Positions 16,496-24,811 of a stretch of DNA of 64,000 nt are shown in pieces (positions within the stretch are counted from its first letter, which is position 1; each line of letters begins with the position of its first letter). Both the position numbers and the translations under genes were made by a program. Under the pieces are notes generated by a model that was not told the DNA's origin, did no database searches, and was given only the letters and a program-made list of their open reading frames with translations. Source of the DNA: Exiguobacterium aurantiacum (lineage in GTDB: Bacteria > Bacillota > Bacilli > Exiguobacteriales > Exiguobacteriaceae); NCBI RefSeq assembly GCF_001766415.1, contig NZ_MKXO01000005.1, forward strand, positions 124,001 to 188,000, given 5' to 3'.

Positions 16496-17464
16496 TCATG
16501 CTCTCGTCTTGCGCTGTTTCTTTTCTGCTAGTCGTGCCGCTTCGGCTTGGCGTTTTTCAGCGTAACGCAGCTCGCGTTCGAGTTTGACGTAACTCGCATA
16601 CCGTTTTTTATCGAGCGCGCCAGTCGCAATCGCGTCGCGGACGGCACAACCGGGCTCGGCTTGATGCGAGCAGTCACGGAACCGGCATCGTTCCGACAAC
16701 GCCTCGATATCGCTGAACGTGTCGTCGAGATGATCGGCGCCGTCCCAAAGACCGAACTCACGCATGCCGGGCGTATCGATGATGAAGAGGTCATCGACGC
16801 GGAACAGTTCGCGGTGCGTCGTCGTATGCTTGCCGCGCTCGTCGCTTTCGCGGACGGCTTGCGTCTCGGCGAGTGTTTTCCCGGCAAGCGCGTTTGTCAG
16901 CGTCGATTTCCCGACGCCGGACGAACCGACGAGGACGATCGTGCTCCCGCTCGGCAGTGCAGTTCGCAATGCCTCGACCCCGTCGCCGGTGATCGAGCTG
17001 ACCGAGAATACGTCAATGCCTGGCGTCGTCAGTTGGATGTCTTGAACGAGTGGGGCCACATCAGTTACTTGATCAGCCTTCGTTAAGACGATAAGCGGTA
17101 TCGCCCCCGTCTCCCAGGCGGCGAGCGAGTAACGCTCGAGCCGACGCAGGTTGAAGTCGTGACCGACCGCCATCGTGATTAAAATATAGTCGACGTTCGC
17201 GCAGATCAGTTGTTCGCGCGTCTCGTTGCCGGCGGCTGTCCGTGAAAGAACAGTCCGTCGTTCAAGGAGACGTCGAACCGTGCCTTGACCGTGCTCACGA
17301 ACCGTGAACTCGACGAAGTCGCCGATGACCGGATAGTCGCGCTCGCTCATCGCCTCGTGGCGAAATTTGCCCGATATCCCGCATGTGAAAGCAGCGTCCT
17401 CTGTCGTTACCGTGTACATATGTTGGAACTGTGCCGTGACGCGTCCCGTTGTTGTGTGATCCAA
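16496..17464 (-). CDS. rsgA: Ribosome small-subunit-dependent GTPase, RsgA family
   Basis: This circularly permuted GTPase of about 322 residues acts in late 30S subunit assembly. An N-terminal OB-fold (YPVIGDFVEFTV) is followed by G4 (LTKAD), then G1 (GSSGVGKST) and G3 (DTPGMREFG). A C-terminal zinc motif C-x4-C-x-H-x5-C follows (CRFRDCSHQAEPGC). I choose the TTG at 17464 because AAAGGAGG lies 6 bases upstream; a frame open to 17656 gives non-family residues. Many Bacilli carry the housekeeping rsgA next to prkC, so this may be a second copy. A short upstream ORF overlaps hairpins that could hide its ribosome site. Confidence 0.88.
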   Translation of the reverse strand: MDHTTTGRVTAQFQHMYTVTTEDAAFTCGISGKFRHEAMSERDYPVIGDFVEFTVREHGQGTVRRLLERRTVLSRTAAGNETREQLICANVDYILITMAVGHDFNLRRLERYSLAAWETGAIPLIVLTKADQVTDVAPLVQDIQLTTPGIDVFSVSSITGDGVEALRTALPSGSTIVLVGSSGVGKSTLTNALAGKTLAETQAVRESDERGKHTTTHRELFRVDDLFIIDTPGMREFGLWDGADHLDDTFSDIEALSERCRFRDCSHQAEPGCAVRDAIATGALDKKRYASYVKLERELRYAEKRQAEAARLAEKKQRKTRA

Positions 17465-17471
17465 ATCGAAT

Positions 17472-17504
17472 CCTCCTTTTAGTTGTGGAGGACAACTGCC
17501 CTCC
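17472..17504 (-). promoter_or_regulatory. Competing GGAGG/CCTCC hairpins covering the rsgA ribosome site
   Basis: On the minus strand GGAGG (17504-17500), CCTCC (17491-17487) and GGAGG (17476-17472) occur in order. The middle element can pair with the first or with the third, which is the rsgA Shine-Dalgarno (6 bp as TCCTCC/GGAGGA). The pairings are mutually exclusive, giving a possible translational switch. The stems are short. Confidence 0.4.
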
Positions 17505-17547
17505 TGTTGGCTGACAAGGTGTATACGGCTGTTTGTAAGGTGCTCAT
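17479..17547 (-). CDS. Candidate 22-residue leader peptide before rsgA
   Basis: The ORF encodes MSTLQTAVYTLSANRRAVVL plus HN. It has AAAGGA about 10 bases before its ATG, and its TAA ends just before the rsgA Shine-Dalgarno. Its last codons run through the GGAGG/CCTCC elements, so a ribosome on it would change access to the rsgA start. This layout is like translation-attenuation leaders of antibiotic-response genes, but no conservation is known to me. Confidence 0.45.
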   Translation of the reverse strand: MSTLQTAVYTLSANRRAVVLHN

Positions 17548-17570
17548 AAAACATCATCCTTTCATTGTTC

Positions 17571-17587
17571 GATACATTCAATGTATC
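17571..17587. promoter_or_regulatory. Perfect 17-base palindrome upstream of rsgA
   Basis: GATACATT-C-AATGTATC: 8-bp arms with a single central base, between rsgA and liaI. It looks like an operator of a dimeric repressor, possibly TetR-type by shape; the regulator is unknown. Confidence 0.45.
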
Positions 17588-17610
17588 ACATTTTCTGATA
17601 ACGCTATCAT

Positions 17611-17628
17611 CTCGGTCTACAGACTGAG
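17611..17628. promoter_or_regulatory. LiaR-type box in the rsgA-liaI intergenic region
   Basis: CTCGGTCT-AC-AGACTGAG is an 8-2-8 inverted repeat with one mismatched pair, the form of boxes bound by LiaR/VraR/CesR regulators. It is centred about 64 bases before the liaI start implied by TATTAT/TATGAT (17670-17678). LiaR is encoded in the operon it would control. Confidence 0.6.
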
Positions 17629-17708
17629 GGAAAACAAGCCTTCCGCTCGTCGCCATCTTTTAAATGGCGTATTATGATAAGAGTGTACTTAATGAGGAGG
17701 GATGACAG

Positions 17709-18092
17709 ATGAATCGCCAAGTGAAGCAAGTGTTGTTCATCGTGGCGGCAATCTCTCTAGTTCTCGTCCTAATCGGCTTTTTACCAAATATGATCATGTT
17801 TGGTTTGGGGGCGCTCTTAGCACTTTGGGCTGGAGTCAGATTCATGGCCGTGACGCATGTCGGCGCAAAAATCGGTTACGGCTTACTCGCCGTGATCGGG
17901 ATCATCACGATTTTGTCGAATATTTGGGCGTTAATCGGAATTGTGGTGGCATGGATGTTGTTTAAAGGGTATATGATGTATGCCAACCAAAAGCGGGACG
18001 TTGAGATTTTAAATGCGGACGGGTCGCGTGCTAGTCGTAGCAGCTTCCAATCGTTCGATCAAGTCTGGCAAAAGTTTGTAAACCGTCGCTAA
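17709..18092 (+). CDS. liaI: LiaI-like membrane protein
   Basis: This 127-residue protein has three or four hydrophobic segments (about 7-25, 30-47, 53-85) and a short polar cytoplasmic tail (ANQKRDVEILNADGSRASRS onward). Size, topology and position directly before a PspA homologue and liaFSR match LiaI (126 residues in B. subtilis), thought to anchor LiaH at the membrane during envelope stress. GAGGAGGGA precedes the ATG. A LiaR-type box lies upstream. Sequence similarity alone would not settle the name. Confidence 0.75.
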   Translation: MNRQVKQVLFIVAAISLVLVLIGFLPNMIMFGLGALLALWAGVRFMAVTHVGAKIGYGLLAVIGIITILSNIWALIGIVVAWMLFKGYMMYANQKRDVEILNADGSRASRSSFQSFDQVWQKFVNRR

Positions 18093-18112
18093 GTTTTTAG
18101 AAGGAGGATTTT

Positions 18113-18772
18113 ATGATGAAGACACCATTTGATCAGTTTCGTGATTTAGCTAACGAGTTGACGAAAGAATTTTCAAAAGAAATGAAAAAGTATCAAGATA
18201 AAGAGGCGCCACGCTCGAGTGGGGAAGCCGAATTGAACCGCCACATCCGCGGTGCTGAAAAAGAGGCGTTGTCGGTCGAACGTCTCGTCGAGCGTCAAAA
18301 GGCGTTGCTCGGCGAACTCGCGACGAAGCGTGACGATGCCAAATTGATGGCTGACAAGCGCTACGAACAGACAGAGCTCGCGAAACAAGCCGGCGAAGAA
18401 AAGTTGGCTGAACGCGCTGCTCTCGAGTCAAAACATTACGGTGAACAGTATCGCTACTTCGAAGGCTTGCTAGACGAAGGCGGTCGTGAACTTGACGCCC
18501 TTGAGCGCCGTGCCCTCGAGATGCGCCTCAAACTCGACGAGATGCAAAACAAACGTTACGAGTTCGCGATGCGTGAGAACCTTGATTTGTTGAAAGGTGC
18601 GCTCGATCAAATCTTCGGAGCGGACACATCGAAGTCGCATCCGTTCACAGAAGAAGAGAAGAAAGACGCAACGAAGGAAGAACCTGCGGCCGAAGAAAAA
18701 ACCGACGCGGCGGACGAAGATGATTTCGAAGCAAAATTAAAAGAACTTGAGCGTCGCTTTAAACAAGACTGA
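18113..18772 (+). CDS. liaH: LiaH, PspA/IM30-family phage-shock protein
   Basis: This 219-residue protein is almost entirely coiled coil (about 25-165), as in PspA/IM30 proteins that form large rings or scaffolds on stressed membranes. A very acidic region follows (EEKKDATKEEPAAEEKTDAA) and then a short Leu/Lys helix (FEAKLKELERRFKQD). AAGGAGG precedes tandem ATGs at 18113 and 18116; either could be used. It lies in the liaIHFSR operon and is expected to rise strongly with cell-wall antibiotics. Confidence 0.88.
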   Translation: MMKTPFDQFRDLANELTKEFSKEMKKYQDKEAPRSSGEAELNRHIRGAEKEALSVERLVERQKALLGELATKRDDAKLMADKRYEQTELAKQAGEEKLAERAALESKHYGEQYRYFEGLLDEGGRELDALERRALEMRLKLDEMQNKRYEFAMRENLDLLKGALDQIFGADTSKSHPFTEEEKKDATKEEPAAEEKTDAADEDDFEAKLKELERRFKQD

Positions 18773-18783
18773 CGCACTGGTTC

Positions 18784-18816
18784 AGCGATGGTCCAGAGTA
18801 TTTTCGGGCCATCGCT
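18784..18816 (+). terminator. Hairpin between liaH and liaFSR (partial terminator)
   Basis: AGCGATGG and CCATCGCT pair, with TCC/GGG extending the stem, followed by a weak T-run (TCTTT). It would let liaIH be made in excess over liaFSR by partial termination or RNA processing. Confidence 0.6.
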
Positions 18817-18858
18817 TCTTTGCTTCATTGTACATATCGTTAGGGAGGGGGAAGCAGA

Positions 18859-19551
18859 GTGGAACGTTGGAACACACGCCAAATTATCGGCTTCATGATT
18901 ATTTTATTTGCCATCGGACTATTTATCGACATCGTGACGGGTGGGAACAGCGTCCTCTTCAGCATGATTGTGCCGCTCTTATTGCTTTATATCGGGCGTC
19001 GCTTCAGCCGGAAAGGAAATCAGCCGGTCAGTTATATTTTTTACGGGATCGGTGGTGTGATGCTCGTCGGACTCATCTTTTCTTCGGCCGCGTTCGGGTT
19101 CGTCTTATCAGGATTATTGCTCATGTTTGGGTACCGTTTGTATAAAAATCGACCGCTTGAGTCGAATCGGTTCCGGTCGCACATTCGTCAAGAACAGGCG
19201 TTTTCGTTCGGGACGAAAGAGTCGGGCCATTACGTCTTGCAAGACACGAATGAATTCTTTTTGCTACGCGACGTCGAGATGGATTTATCGCGCGCCATCA
19301 TTCCGGAAGGGGAGACGTTCTTGCTCTTGAACGGACTCGCCGGGGATATCCGTATCCTCATCCCGGCCGGTTACGATTACTCGATCGACGCCTCAATCGG
19401 TTTCGGCAAGATCCAAGTCGATGAATCGAATTATTCACCGGTGTTCAACCGCCGTTTTTATACGGCGTCTGATGAGTACCAAGCGGCGACGCGAAAAGTC
19501 CGGATTCATATCGTGCTCATGAGCGGAAGCGTCGAGGTGATGACCGTATGA
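18859..19551 (+). CDS. liaF: LiaF, negative regulator of the LiaRS system
   Basis: This 230-residue protein has an N-terminal block of about four hydrophobic segments (10-100). A beta-rich cytoplasmic domain follows (DVEMDLSRAIIPEGETFLLL, GLAGDIRILIPAGYDYSIDA), the DUF2154-type domain of LiaF/VraT. It keeps LiaS inactive without envelope stress. The GTG start is supported by AGGGAGGGG. The last codons overlap liaS by four bases. No liaG gene is present between liaH and liaF, unlike B. subtilis. Confidence 0.88.
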   Translation: MERWNTRQIIGFMIILFAIGLFIDIVTGGNSVLFSMIVPLLLLYIGRRFSRKGNQPVSYIFYGIGGVMLVGLIFSSAAFGFVLSGLLLMFGYRLYKNRPLESNRFRSHIRQEQAFSFGTKESGHYVLQDTNEFFLLRDVEMDLSRAIIPEGETFLLLNGLAGDIRILIPAGYDYSIDASIGFGKIQVDESNYSPVFNRRFYTASDEYQAATRKVRIHIVLMSGSVEVMTV

Positions 19552-20576
19552 AGAAAGATTCTTACCCAAGGACGGTCGTCTGGCACCAGTTATTCAGCAG
19601 TCTACTGACGGCGTTATTCGTGACGATTGCATTTCTAATAGGTGACTCGACTTCACTCCGAGATTTATTTACACGTGAAGAAGGGTTGCCTTTCGGTGTG
19701 TCTATCGTTGTCATCGCCGTTTTGATCGGCAGCATATTCGGAGTTGGGTCTTACTTTTACTTGCGCCGGGATTTCCGTGAAGTGGCGATTGCCCTATGGA
19801 AGCTCGAGAATCAAAAAGAGATCACGTTCCGGCCGTTATCGCCGTATCGCGACACGCTGGAACGGATTGTCCGTATTAGCAAACAACGTACGGAGATGAT
19901 CGAGGTCGCCAAACGGGTCGGCGATCGGCCGGTCAGTGTCGAAGAGGCACGAAGCGAGGCGGTCGTCGAAGAACGTCGTCGTGTCGCCCGTGAGCTGCAC
20001 GACTCGGTCAGTCAACAGCTATACGCGATCTCGATGATGACGACAGCGGTCAAGCAGACGATCGAATCGAAACCGGAACTCGCCGCTAAACAGATCGGTC
20101 AAGTCGAAGTCATGGCACAGACCGCCCAGGCCGAGATGCGTTCGCTCTTGTTGCAGCTTCGTCCCGTCGAGTTAGAAGGGATGACCTTGAAGACGGGGAT
20201 TGAACGTCTGTTAGAAGAACTGTCCCGCAAACAATCGACCGAGCTCATCTGGCGTCTCGAGGAAGTGAAATTGTCACGCCATACGGAAAATGAGTTGTTC
20301 CGCATCGTTCAAGAAGCGATCAGCAATACGCTCAGGCATGCCAAGGCGAAGCGGCTCGAAATTGAAATGCGGACCGTCCAACAGACGGTCATCTTGAAAA
20401 TAAATGACGACGGGATCGGTTTTAATGTCGAGGATACACAAGTCGCCTCATATGGCTTACAATCGATAAGAGAGAGAACGGCCGAAGTCGGCGGGACGTT
20501 ACGTCTCGTCAGCGTGCCTGGAGTCGGTACACAAATCGAAGTGCGTGTGAAACAACAAGTGGAGGGGTTAGAATGA
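19548..20576 (+). CDS. liaS: LiaS sensor histidine kinase
   Basis: This 342-residue kinase has two transmembrane helices (about 15-33 and 48-70) with a very short outer loop, the intramembrane-sensing design. A HisKA_3 dimer domain carries phospho-acceptor H151 (RRRVARELHDSVSQQ). The ATPase domain has the N-box (FRIVQEAISNTLRHA) and G-box (DDGIGF). It phosphorylates LiaR under cell-wall stress. It is coupled by four-base overlaps to liaF and liaR. Confidence 0.92.
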   Translation: MKKDSYPRTVVWHQLFSSLLTALFVTIAFLIGDSTSLRDLFTREEGLPFGVSIVVIAVLIGSIFGVGSYFYLRRDFREVAIALWKLENQKEITFRPLSPYRDTLERIVRISKQRTEMIEVAKRVGDRPVSVEEARSEAVVEERRRVARELHDSVSQQLYAISMMTTAVKQTIESKPELAAKQIGQVEVMAQTAQAEMRSLLLQLRPVELEGMTLKTGIERLLEELSRKQSTELIWRLEEVKLSRHTENELFRIVQEAISNTLRHAKAKRLEIEMRTVQQTVILKINDDGIGFNVEDTQVASYGLQSIRERTAEVGGTLRLVSVPGVGTQIEVRVKQQVEGLE

Positions 20577-21205
20577 TTCGAGTCGTATTGATTGATGATC
20601 ATGAAATGGTCCGGGCCGGTGTCTCGGCATTTCTGTCGACACAGCCGGACATTGAAGTAGTCGGGGAAGCGTCGGACGGGGCGACCGGAGCGGAACTCGC
20701 CATCGCTGAAAAACCGGACGTCGTCTTGATGGACCTCGTGATGGAACCTGTGGACGGAGTCGAGTCGACGAAGCGTATTAAAGCGAGCTGGAAAGATGCG
20801 AAAATCTTAGTCGTGACGAGCTTTTTGGACGATGAAAAAGTGTATCCGGTCATCGAGGCCGGTGCGATGAGTTACGTCTTGAAGACGGCAAATGCGAATG
20901 AAATCGCCGACGCGATCCGTCAGACGGCAGCCGGTAATCCGGTCATGGCCGCACAAGTGACCGGCAAGATGCTCGAACGTCTGCGGCATCCGGAGACGAC
21001 CCTTCATGAAAGTTTGACGGCGCGGGAACGCGAGATTTTGCAACTGATGGCCGAAGGCAAGGCGAACCAAGTCATCGCCGATGAATTATATATTTCATTG
21101 AAGACGGTGAAGACGCACGTCTCGAACATTTTGACGAAGCTTGACGTCTATGACCGGACGCAAGCGGTCGTCTATGCGTTTCAACATAATTTAGTGGACA
21201 AATAA
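20573..21205 (+). CDS. liaR: LiaR response regulator (NarL/FixJ family)
   Basis: This 210-residue regulator has a receiver domain with acidic pocket D8/D9 and phospho-acceptor D54 (VVLMDLVM), then a LuxR-type helix-turn-helix (LTAREREILQLMAEGKANQV to SLKTVKTHVSNILTKLDVYD). It should bind the inverted repeat at 17611-17628 and activate liaI. It ends the operon. Confidence 0.92.
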   Translation: MIRVVLIDDHEMVRAGVSAFLSTQPDIEVVGEASDGATGAELAIAEKPDVVLMDLVMEPVDGVESTKRIKASWKDAKILVVTSFLDDEKVYPVIEAGAMSYVLKTANANEIADAIRQTAAGNPVMAAQVTGKMLERLRHPETTLHESLTAREREILQLMAEGKANQVIADELYISLKTVKTHVSNILTKLDVYDRTQAVVYAFQHNLVDK

Positions 21206-21227
21206 TCACTCGGACGGGGGAAACGGG

Positions 21228-21773
21228 ATGATTCCAACGATTGAAACGGAACGACTGCAGTTACGGCAGTTACAACCGACCGATGCCGAGCAGCTACACA
21301 CGATTTTTTCAAACGTCGACGTGTTGCGCCATTATGGGATGGAGCCGCATCAATCGCTTGAACAGACGGAACAAATGCTATTAGGGATGCTAGAAGGGAT
21401 TGCCGACGGGGCGATCATGCGTTGGGGCATTATGAGGAAAGGTCATCCCGAGTTGATGGGGACGATCGGATTCCACAATCGCGCCCCGCGCCATCGACGT
21501 GCGGAGATCGGTTATGAGATCCATCCGCGTTATTGGCGGAACGGCTACGCGACAGAGGCGTTGCAGGCGGCATTGACGTTTGCTGCGTGTTCCGCAGACA
21601 TCGAGCGAGTCGGGGCTATCGTCTATCCTGAAAATATCCCTTCGCAGCAACTGTTAGAACGCAATGGTTTCATTCGTGAAGGAACGCTGCGCCACTATAT
21701 GCGCCAAGGCAATCAAACATACGACGTGTACGTATACGGCTACATAGCGAAAAAAGACGGACCACAATGTTAA
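21228..21773 (+). CDS. GNAT N-acetyltransferase, RimJ/RimL type
   Basis: This 181-residue enzyme would transfer acetyl from acetyl-CoA to an amino group. It begins with the typical IETERLQLRQLQPTDAEQL, contains the acceptor-group strand (RRAEIGYEIHPRYWRNGYAT) with the CoA-binding R/GxxxA-like turn, and ends with NIPSQQLLERNGFIREGTLR. The substrate may be a ribosomal protein or an unrelated amine. A GGGGGAAACGGG stretch precedes the ATG. It follows liaR by 22 bases and may be read through from it. Confidence 0.8.
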   Translation: MIPTIETERLQLRQLQPTDAEQLHTIFSNVDVLRHYGMEPHQSLEQTEQMLLGMLEGIADGAIMRWGIMRKGHPELMGTIGFHNRAPRHRRAEIGYEIHPRYWRNGYATEALQAALTFAACSADIERVGAIVYPENIPSQQLLERNGFIREGTLRHYMRQGNQTYDVYVYGYIAKKDGPQC

Positions 21774-21792
21774 ATTGTGATCCGTCTTTTTT
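21751..21792. terminator. Bidirectional terminator between GNAT and ABC-F genes
   Basis: AAGACGGA and TCCGTCTT with inner CACAAT/ATTGTG form a 15-position stem with one mismatch, flanked by A-runs and T-runs. Confidence 0.9.
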
Positions 21793-23681
21793 TATTTTTT
21801 CTGAGCTTGAATTTGTTCATCGATTTCAGACAAGTACTCCCAGCGCTCCATTTTTTCTTCGAGTGTTTGCTTGAGGGTACTGATTTCAGCGTAAAGATCG
21901 TTCACTTTTCCGAGATCGCTACCGGCATCGGCGAGTCGCGCTTCTGCAGCTTCGATTTTCTGTTCGGTTGTAGCGATCTCTTCCTCGATCGTCTCCCACT
22001 CTTTTTGTTCTTTAAAAGTGAATTTGACGACGTCGGCTTTGGCGCGTTCTTTCTTGTCTTTCGGTTCTTTTTTAAGTTGCCGTGCCTCGTCTTGAAGCTC
22101 GGCCAGATAGTCGCTATATTCGGCGTGGTAGACGTTGATCGTCCCCTCTTCGAAGGCGATCAGTTGCTCGGCGATACGGTCAAGGAAGTAACGGTCGTGA
22201 CTGACGGCGATGACGGTTCCTGGGAACGACTCTAAGTAGTCCTCTAAAACCGACAACGTTTCCGTATCGAGATCGTTCGTCGGCTCATCTAAGAACAAGA
22301 CGTTCGGCTCATCCATCAAAATCCGCAACAACACAAGGCGCCGTTTCTCGCCACCGGAAAGTTTACTGATCGGTTTATATTGGGCGTCCGGTGTGAACAA
22401 GAAACGCTCGAGCATTTGACCGGCGGTGATCGTCTCGCCGTCCGGTGTGTAGATGACTTGGGCGATCCGTTCGATCTCGTCGATGACCCGTCGCGTCGTA
22501 TCGTCAAATTCGACTTGTTGACCGTAGTAACCGATGTGAACCGTCTCACCGTGGACGACCGTGCCTGACGTCGGTTCGATGCGACCGGCGAGCAAGTTCA
22601 TGAGCGTCGTCTTGCCGCTCCCGTTCGGTCCAACGATGCCGTACCGTTCCCGGCGTCCGAACAGCCAGCTGAAATCGTGAATGAGCGGCGTGTCCGCATA
22701 CTGGAACGACAACTGTTCGACTTCGATGACTTTTTTTCCGAGCCGGCGTGAACCGACCGATACGTCGAGCGCATCGTCTTCGGCGAGTGCCTCTTGCTGC
22801 TTTAAGCCCTCGACACGTTGAATCCGGGCTTTCTGTTTCGTCGTCCGGGCTTTGGCACCGCGGCGCAGCCAAGCGAGCTCGCGTCGCAAGATGTTTTGCC
22901 GCTTTTGTTCCATCGACTGGGAGCGGGCTTTGCGTTCGGCTCGCTTCTCGAGAAACAGTTCATAGTTCCCGTCATAAAAGTAAGACGTGCCGTCGGCAAT
23001 CTCGAGAATATGGTTCGTCACCCGGTTCAAGAAATAACGGTCGTGGGTGATGAGCAAGATCGCGCCTCGATAGTCAGCGAGAACCGTCTCGAGCCAAGCG
23101 ATCGTATCGGCGTCAAGTTCGTTCGTCGGCTCGTCGAGTAAGAGCAAATCGGCTTCGTCGAGCAAGGCCGCAGCGAGCGCGACCCGTTTTTGTTGGCCCC
23201 CGGAGAGGGAGCTGATCTCGGCCGACACATCAGGTAACCCGAGCCGATTCAAGATCGACTTCAGCTTCGCTTCCGTTTCCCAAGCATCAGCGGCATCGAC
23301 CGCTTGCTGTGCTTTCATGAAACGTTCGAGCCATTGCTCGCTCGATGGGTTCGCCTCGAGTGCTTGGCGAGCGAGCTCGTATTGTTTTAACGCCAACACA
23401 GATGGAGTGTTGCTCGTGAACAAGGCGTCTAAAATGGTCTGACCGGGAGCGAAATCAACGGTTTGCGTCAAATAACGAATCCGATAGTCGTTCGGATGTT
23501 GCATCGTGCCTTTGTCTGCTGTTTCGACGCCGGCAATGATTTTTAAGAACGTCGATTTCCCAGAACCGTTGACGCCGATGACGCCAATCCGGTTACCGGG
23601 ATGAATCGTCATCGTGACGTCGTCAAACAAGACTTTATCGGCGAACTCTTTACGGATGCCTTCGATTGTTAATAAACTCAT
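21792..23681 (-). CDS. ABC-F family ATPase (YfmR/Uup-like)
   Basis: This 629-residue protein has two ABC domains without membrane segments. Site one has GVNGSGKST and LSGGQQKRVALAAALL with LLLDEPTNELD; site two has GPNGSGKTT and LSGGEKRRLVLLRIL with LFLDEPTNDLD. A basic linker and a C-terminal coiled coil (IEAAEARLADAGSDLGKVND onward) complete the Uup/YfmR form. ABC-F proteins act at the ribosomal E site; YfmR is linked to rescue of stalled ribosomes in B. subtilis. Length equals that remembered for YfmR. AGGAGG precedes the ATG, which overlaps the end of plsC. A drug-resistance role is less likely given the C-terminal coiled coil. Confidence 0.88.
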   Translation of the reverse strand: MSLLTIEGIRKEFADKVLFDDVTMTIHPGNRIGVIGVNGSGKSTFLKIIAGVETADKGTMQHPNDYRIRYLTQTVDFAPGQTILDALFTSNTPSVLALKQYELARQALEANPSSEQWLERFMKAQQAVDAADAWETEAKLKSILNRLGLPDVSAEISSLSGGQQKRVALAAALLDEADLLLLDEPTNELDADTIAWLETVLADYRGAILLITHDRYFLNRVTNHILEIADGTSYFYDGNYELFLEKRAERKARSQSMEQKRQNILRRELAWLRRGAKARTTKQKARIQRVEGLKQQEALAEDDALDVSVGSRRLGKKVIEVEQLSFQYADTPLIHDFSWLFGRRERYGIVGPNGSGKTTLMNLLAGRIEPTSGTVVHGETVHIGYYGQQVEFDDTTRRVIDEIERIAQVIYTPDGETITAGQMLERFLFTPDAQYKPISKLSGGEKRRLVLLRILMDEPNVLFLDEPTNDLDTETLSVLEDYLESFPGTVIAVSHDRYFLDRIAEQLIAFEEGTINVYHAEYSDYLAELQDEARQLKKEPKDKKERAKADVVKFTFKEQKEWETIEEEIATTEQKIEAAEARLADAGSDLGKVNDLYAEISTLKQTLEEKMERWEYLSEIDEQIQAQKK

Positions 23682-24379
23682 TTGGAACCTCCTTCAACGA
23701 CTTGGCGAATCATCGCTTCTACTTTCGCTGTCAATTCTTTATTCGAGACGTCAGCCGGGTCGATGGCAGGTAAAAACGTCACATCGACGATACCTGGTCT
23801 AATCCGGTTTTTCATTTCGAGCAGGTGATAGCTGCCGTTGATCGCCACCGGAACGATTTTTGCTCCGCTCGACGTGGCGAGCGTCAGGCTGCCGGCTTTA
23901 AACTCTTTCATCGGCCCGCCTTTTGAACGAGTGCCTTCCGGGAAGATGATGATGGACTGTCCGGATTGGATCGTCTCGACACCGGCGCGGATCGCTTTGA
24001 CGGATTGGCGGCGGTCACTGCGATCGATAAAGATACAACCCATCAATTCCATCCAACCCGCGATCATCGGAATTTTTTTGACTTCGATTTTTGAGATGAA
24101 CGCTTTCGGATGGTTCGTCGCCGTGATCATGATCGGGATGTCGAAGTTTCCTTGGTGGTTAGCGACGTAGACGACCGGTTCGTTCGGAATATGTTCTTGT
24201 CCGTGCACACGGACTCGGGCTCCGGCCACTTTCAATAAGAAGCTGGCCCAGTTGTAGGCGATTTTTTGAACGTAATCGTATCGTGCCGGTACGTCGAGTC
24301 GTTTTGCTTTCGGATAAAACGGAAGCAAGACGGGCAAGACGGCGAAGAACGAGAAAAACCAAATGGCGGTGCGTAACAT
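23678..24379 (-). CDS. plsC: 1-acyl-sn-glycerol-3-phosphate acyltransferase
   Basis: This 233-residue membrane enzyme acylates lysophosphatidate to phosphatidate in phospholipid synthesis. It has an N-terminal hydrophobic anchor, the catalytic NHxxxxD motif (NHQGNFD) and the substrate-binding FPEGTRSKGG motif. The ATG at 24379 has AGGAGA 8 bases upstream; the frame continues to 24460 without a better site. Its end overlaps the ABC-F start by four bases. Confidence 0.9.
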   Translation of the reverse strand: MLRTAIWFFSFFAVLPVLLPFYPKAKRLDVPARYDYVQKIAYNWASFLLKVAGARVRVHGQEHIPNEPVVYVANHQGNFDIPIMITATNHPKAFISKIEVKKIPMIAGWMELMGCIFIDRSDRRQSVKAIRAGVETIQSGQSIIIFPEGTRSKGGPMKEFKAGSLTLATSSGAKIVPVAINGSYHLLEMKNRIRPGIVDVTFLPAIDPADVSNKELTAKVEAMIRQVVEGGSK

Positions 24380-24466
24380 AGTATCAATCTCCTTTTCAAA
24401 ATAGAGCCAAACAGCAAGAAAGAGTCTTCTTCTCACACAGAGAATCTGACTCTTAGACATGAATCT

Positions 24467-24727
24467 TTATTCCCAGAAGCGAGAATCGGTTTCCTCTTCT
24501 TCTTCCTCGAGTTCGAACGTAATTCGTTTATTCACCGGGTCAACGACAAAGTAGGCACCGTCTTGCTCGATGCTCTTAAACTGCATCACGTGATCACTGC
24601 CAATTTCTAAGGTGAGGCGGATTCGATTGTCGTCATCGACGAGCAAAATGCCGTCTTCTTTCAGCCACAGCTCCATGACGGGTGAATAGCGTAACAGCCA
24701 TTCGTTCGATAAAGGGATTTCATTCAT
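24467..24727 (-). CDS. Small acidic hypothetical protein
   Basis: This 86-residue soluble protein is of unknown function. It is predicted mostly beta strands (MELWLKEDGILLVDDDNRIR) and ends in a run of Glu (EEEEEE region) before DSRFWE. GGAGG lies 11 bases before the ATG. It lies upstream of plsC on the same strand and may share its transcript. Confidence 0.55.
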   Translation of the reverse strand: MNEIPLSNEWLLRYSPVMELWLKEDGILLVDDDNRIRLTLEIGSDHVMQFKSIEQDGAYFVVDPVNKRITFELEEEEEETDSRFWE

Positions 24728-24811
24728 TCGTGTTTGTGCCTCCTACGGTCCAAGTCCGTTGTGCTCTTCTATCTAGAATAGAATACCAAAAGTGGCGGGG
24801 GAACACGAGCG

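Noticed and set aside
21777-22235. 152-codon plus-strand frame opposite the ABC-F gene
   Set aside because: Phe-rich shadow of the coiled-coil end of the ABC-F gene.
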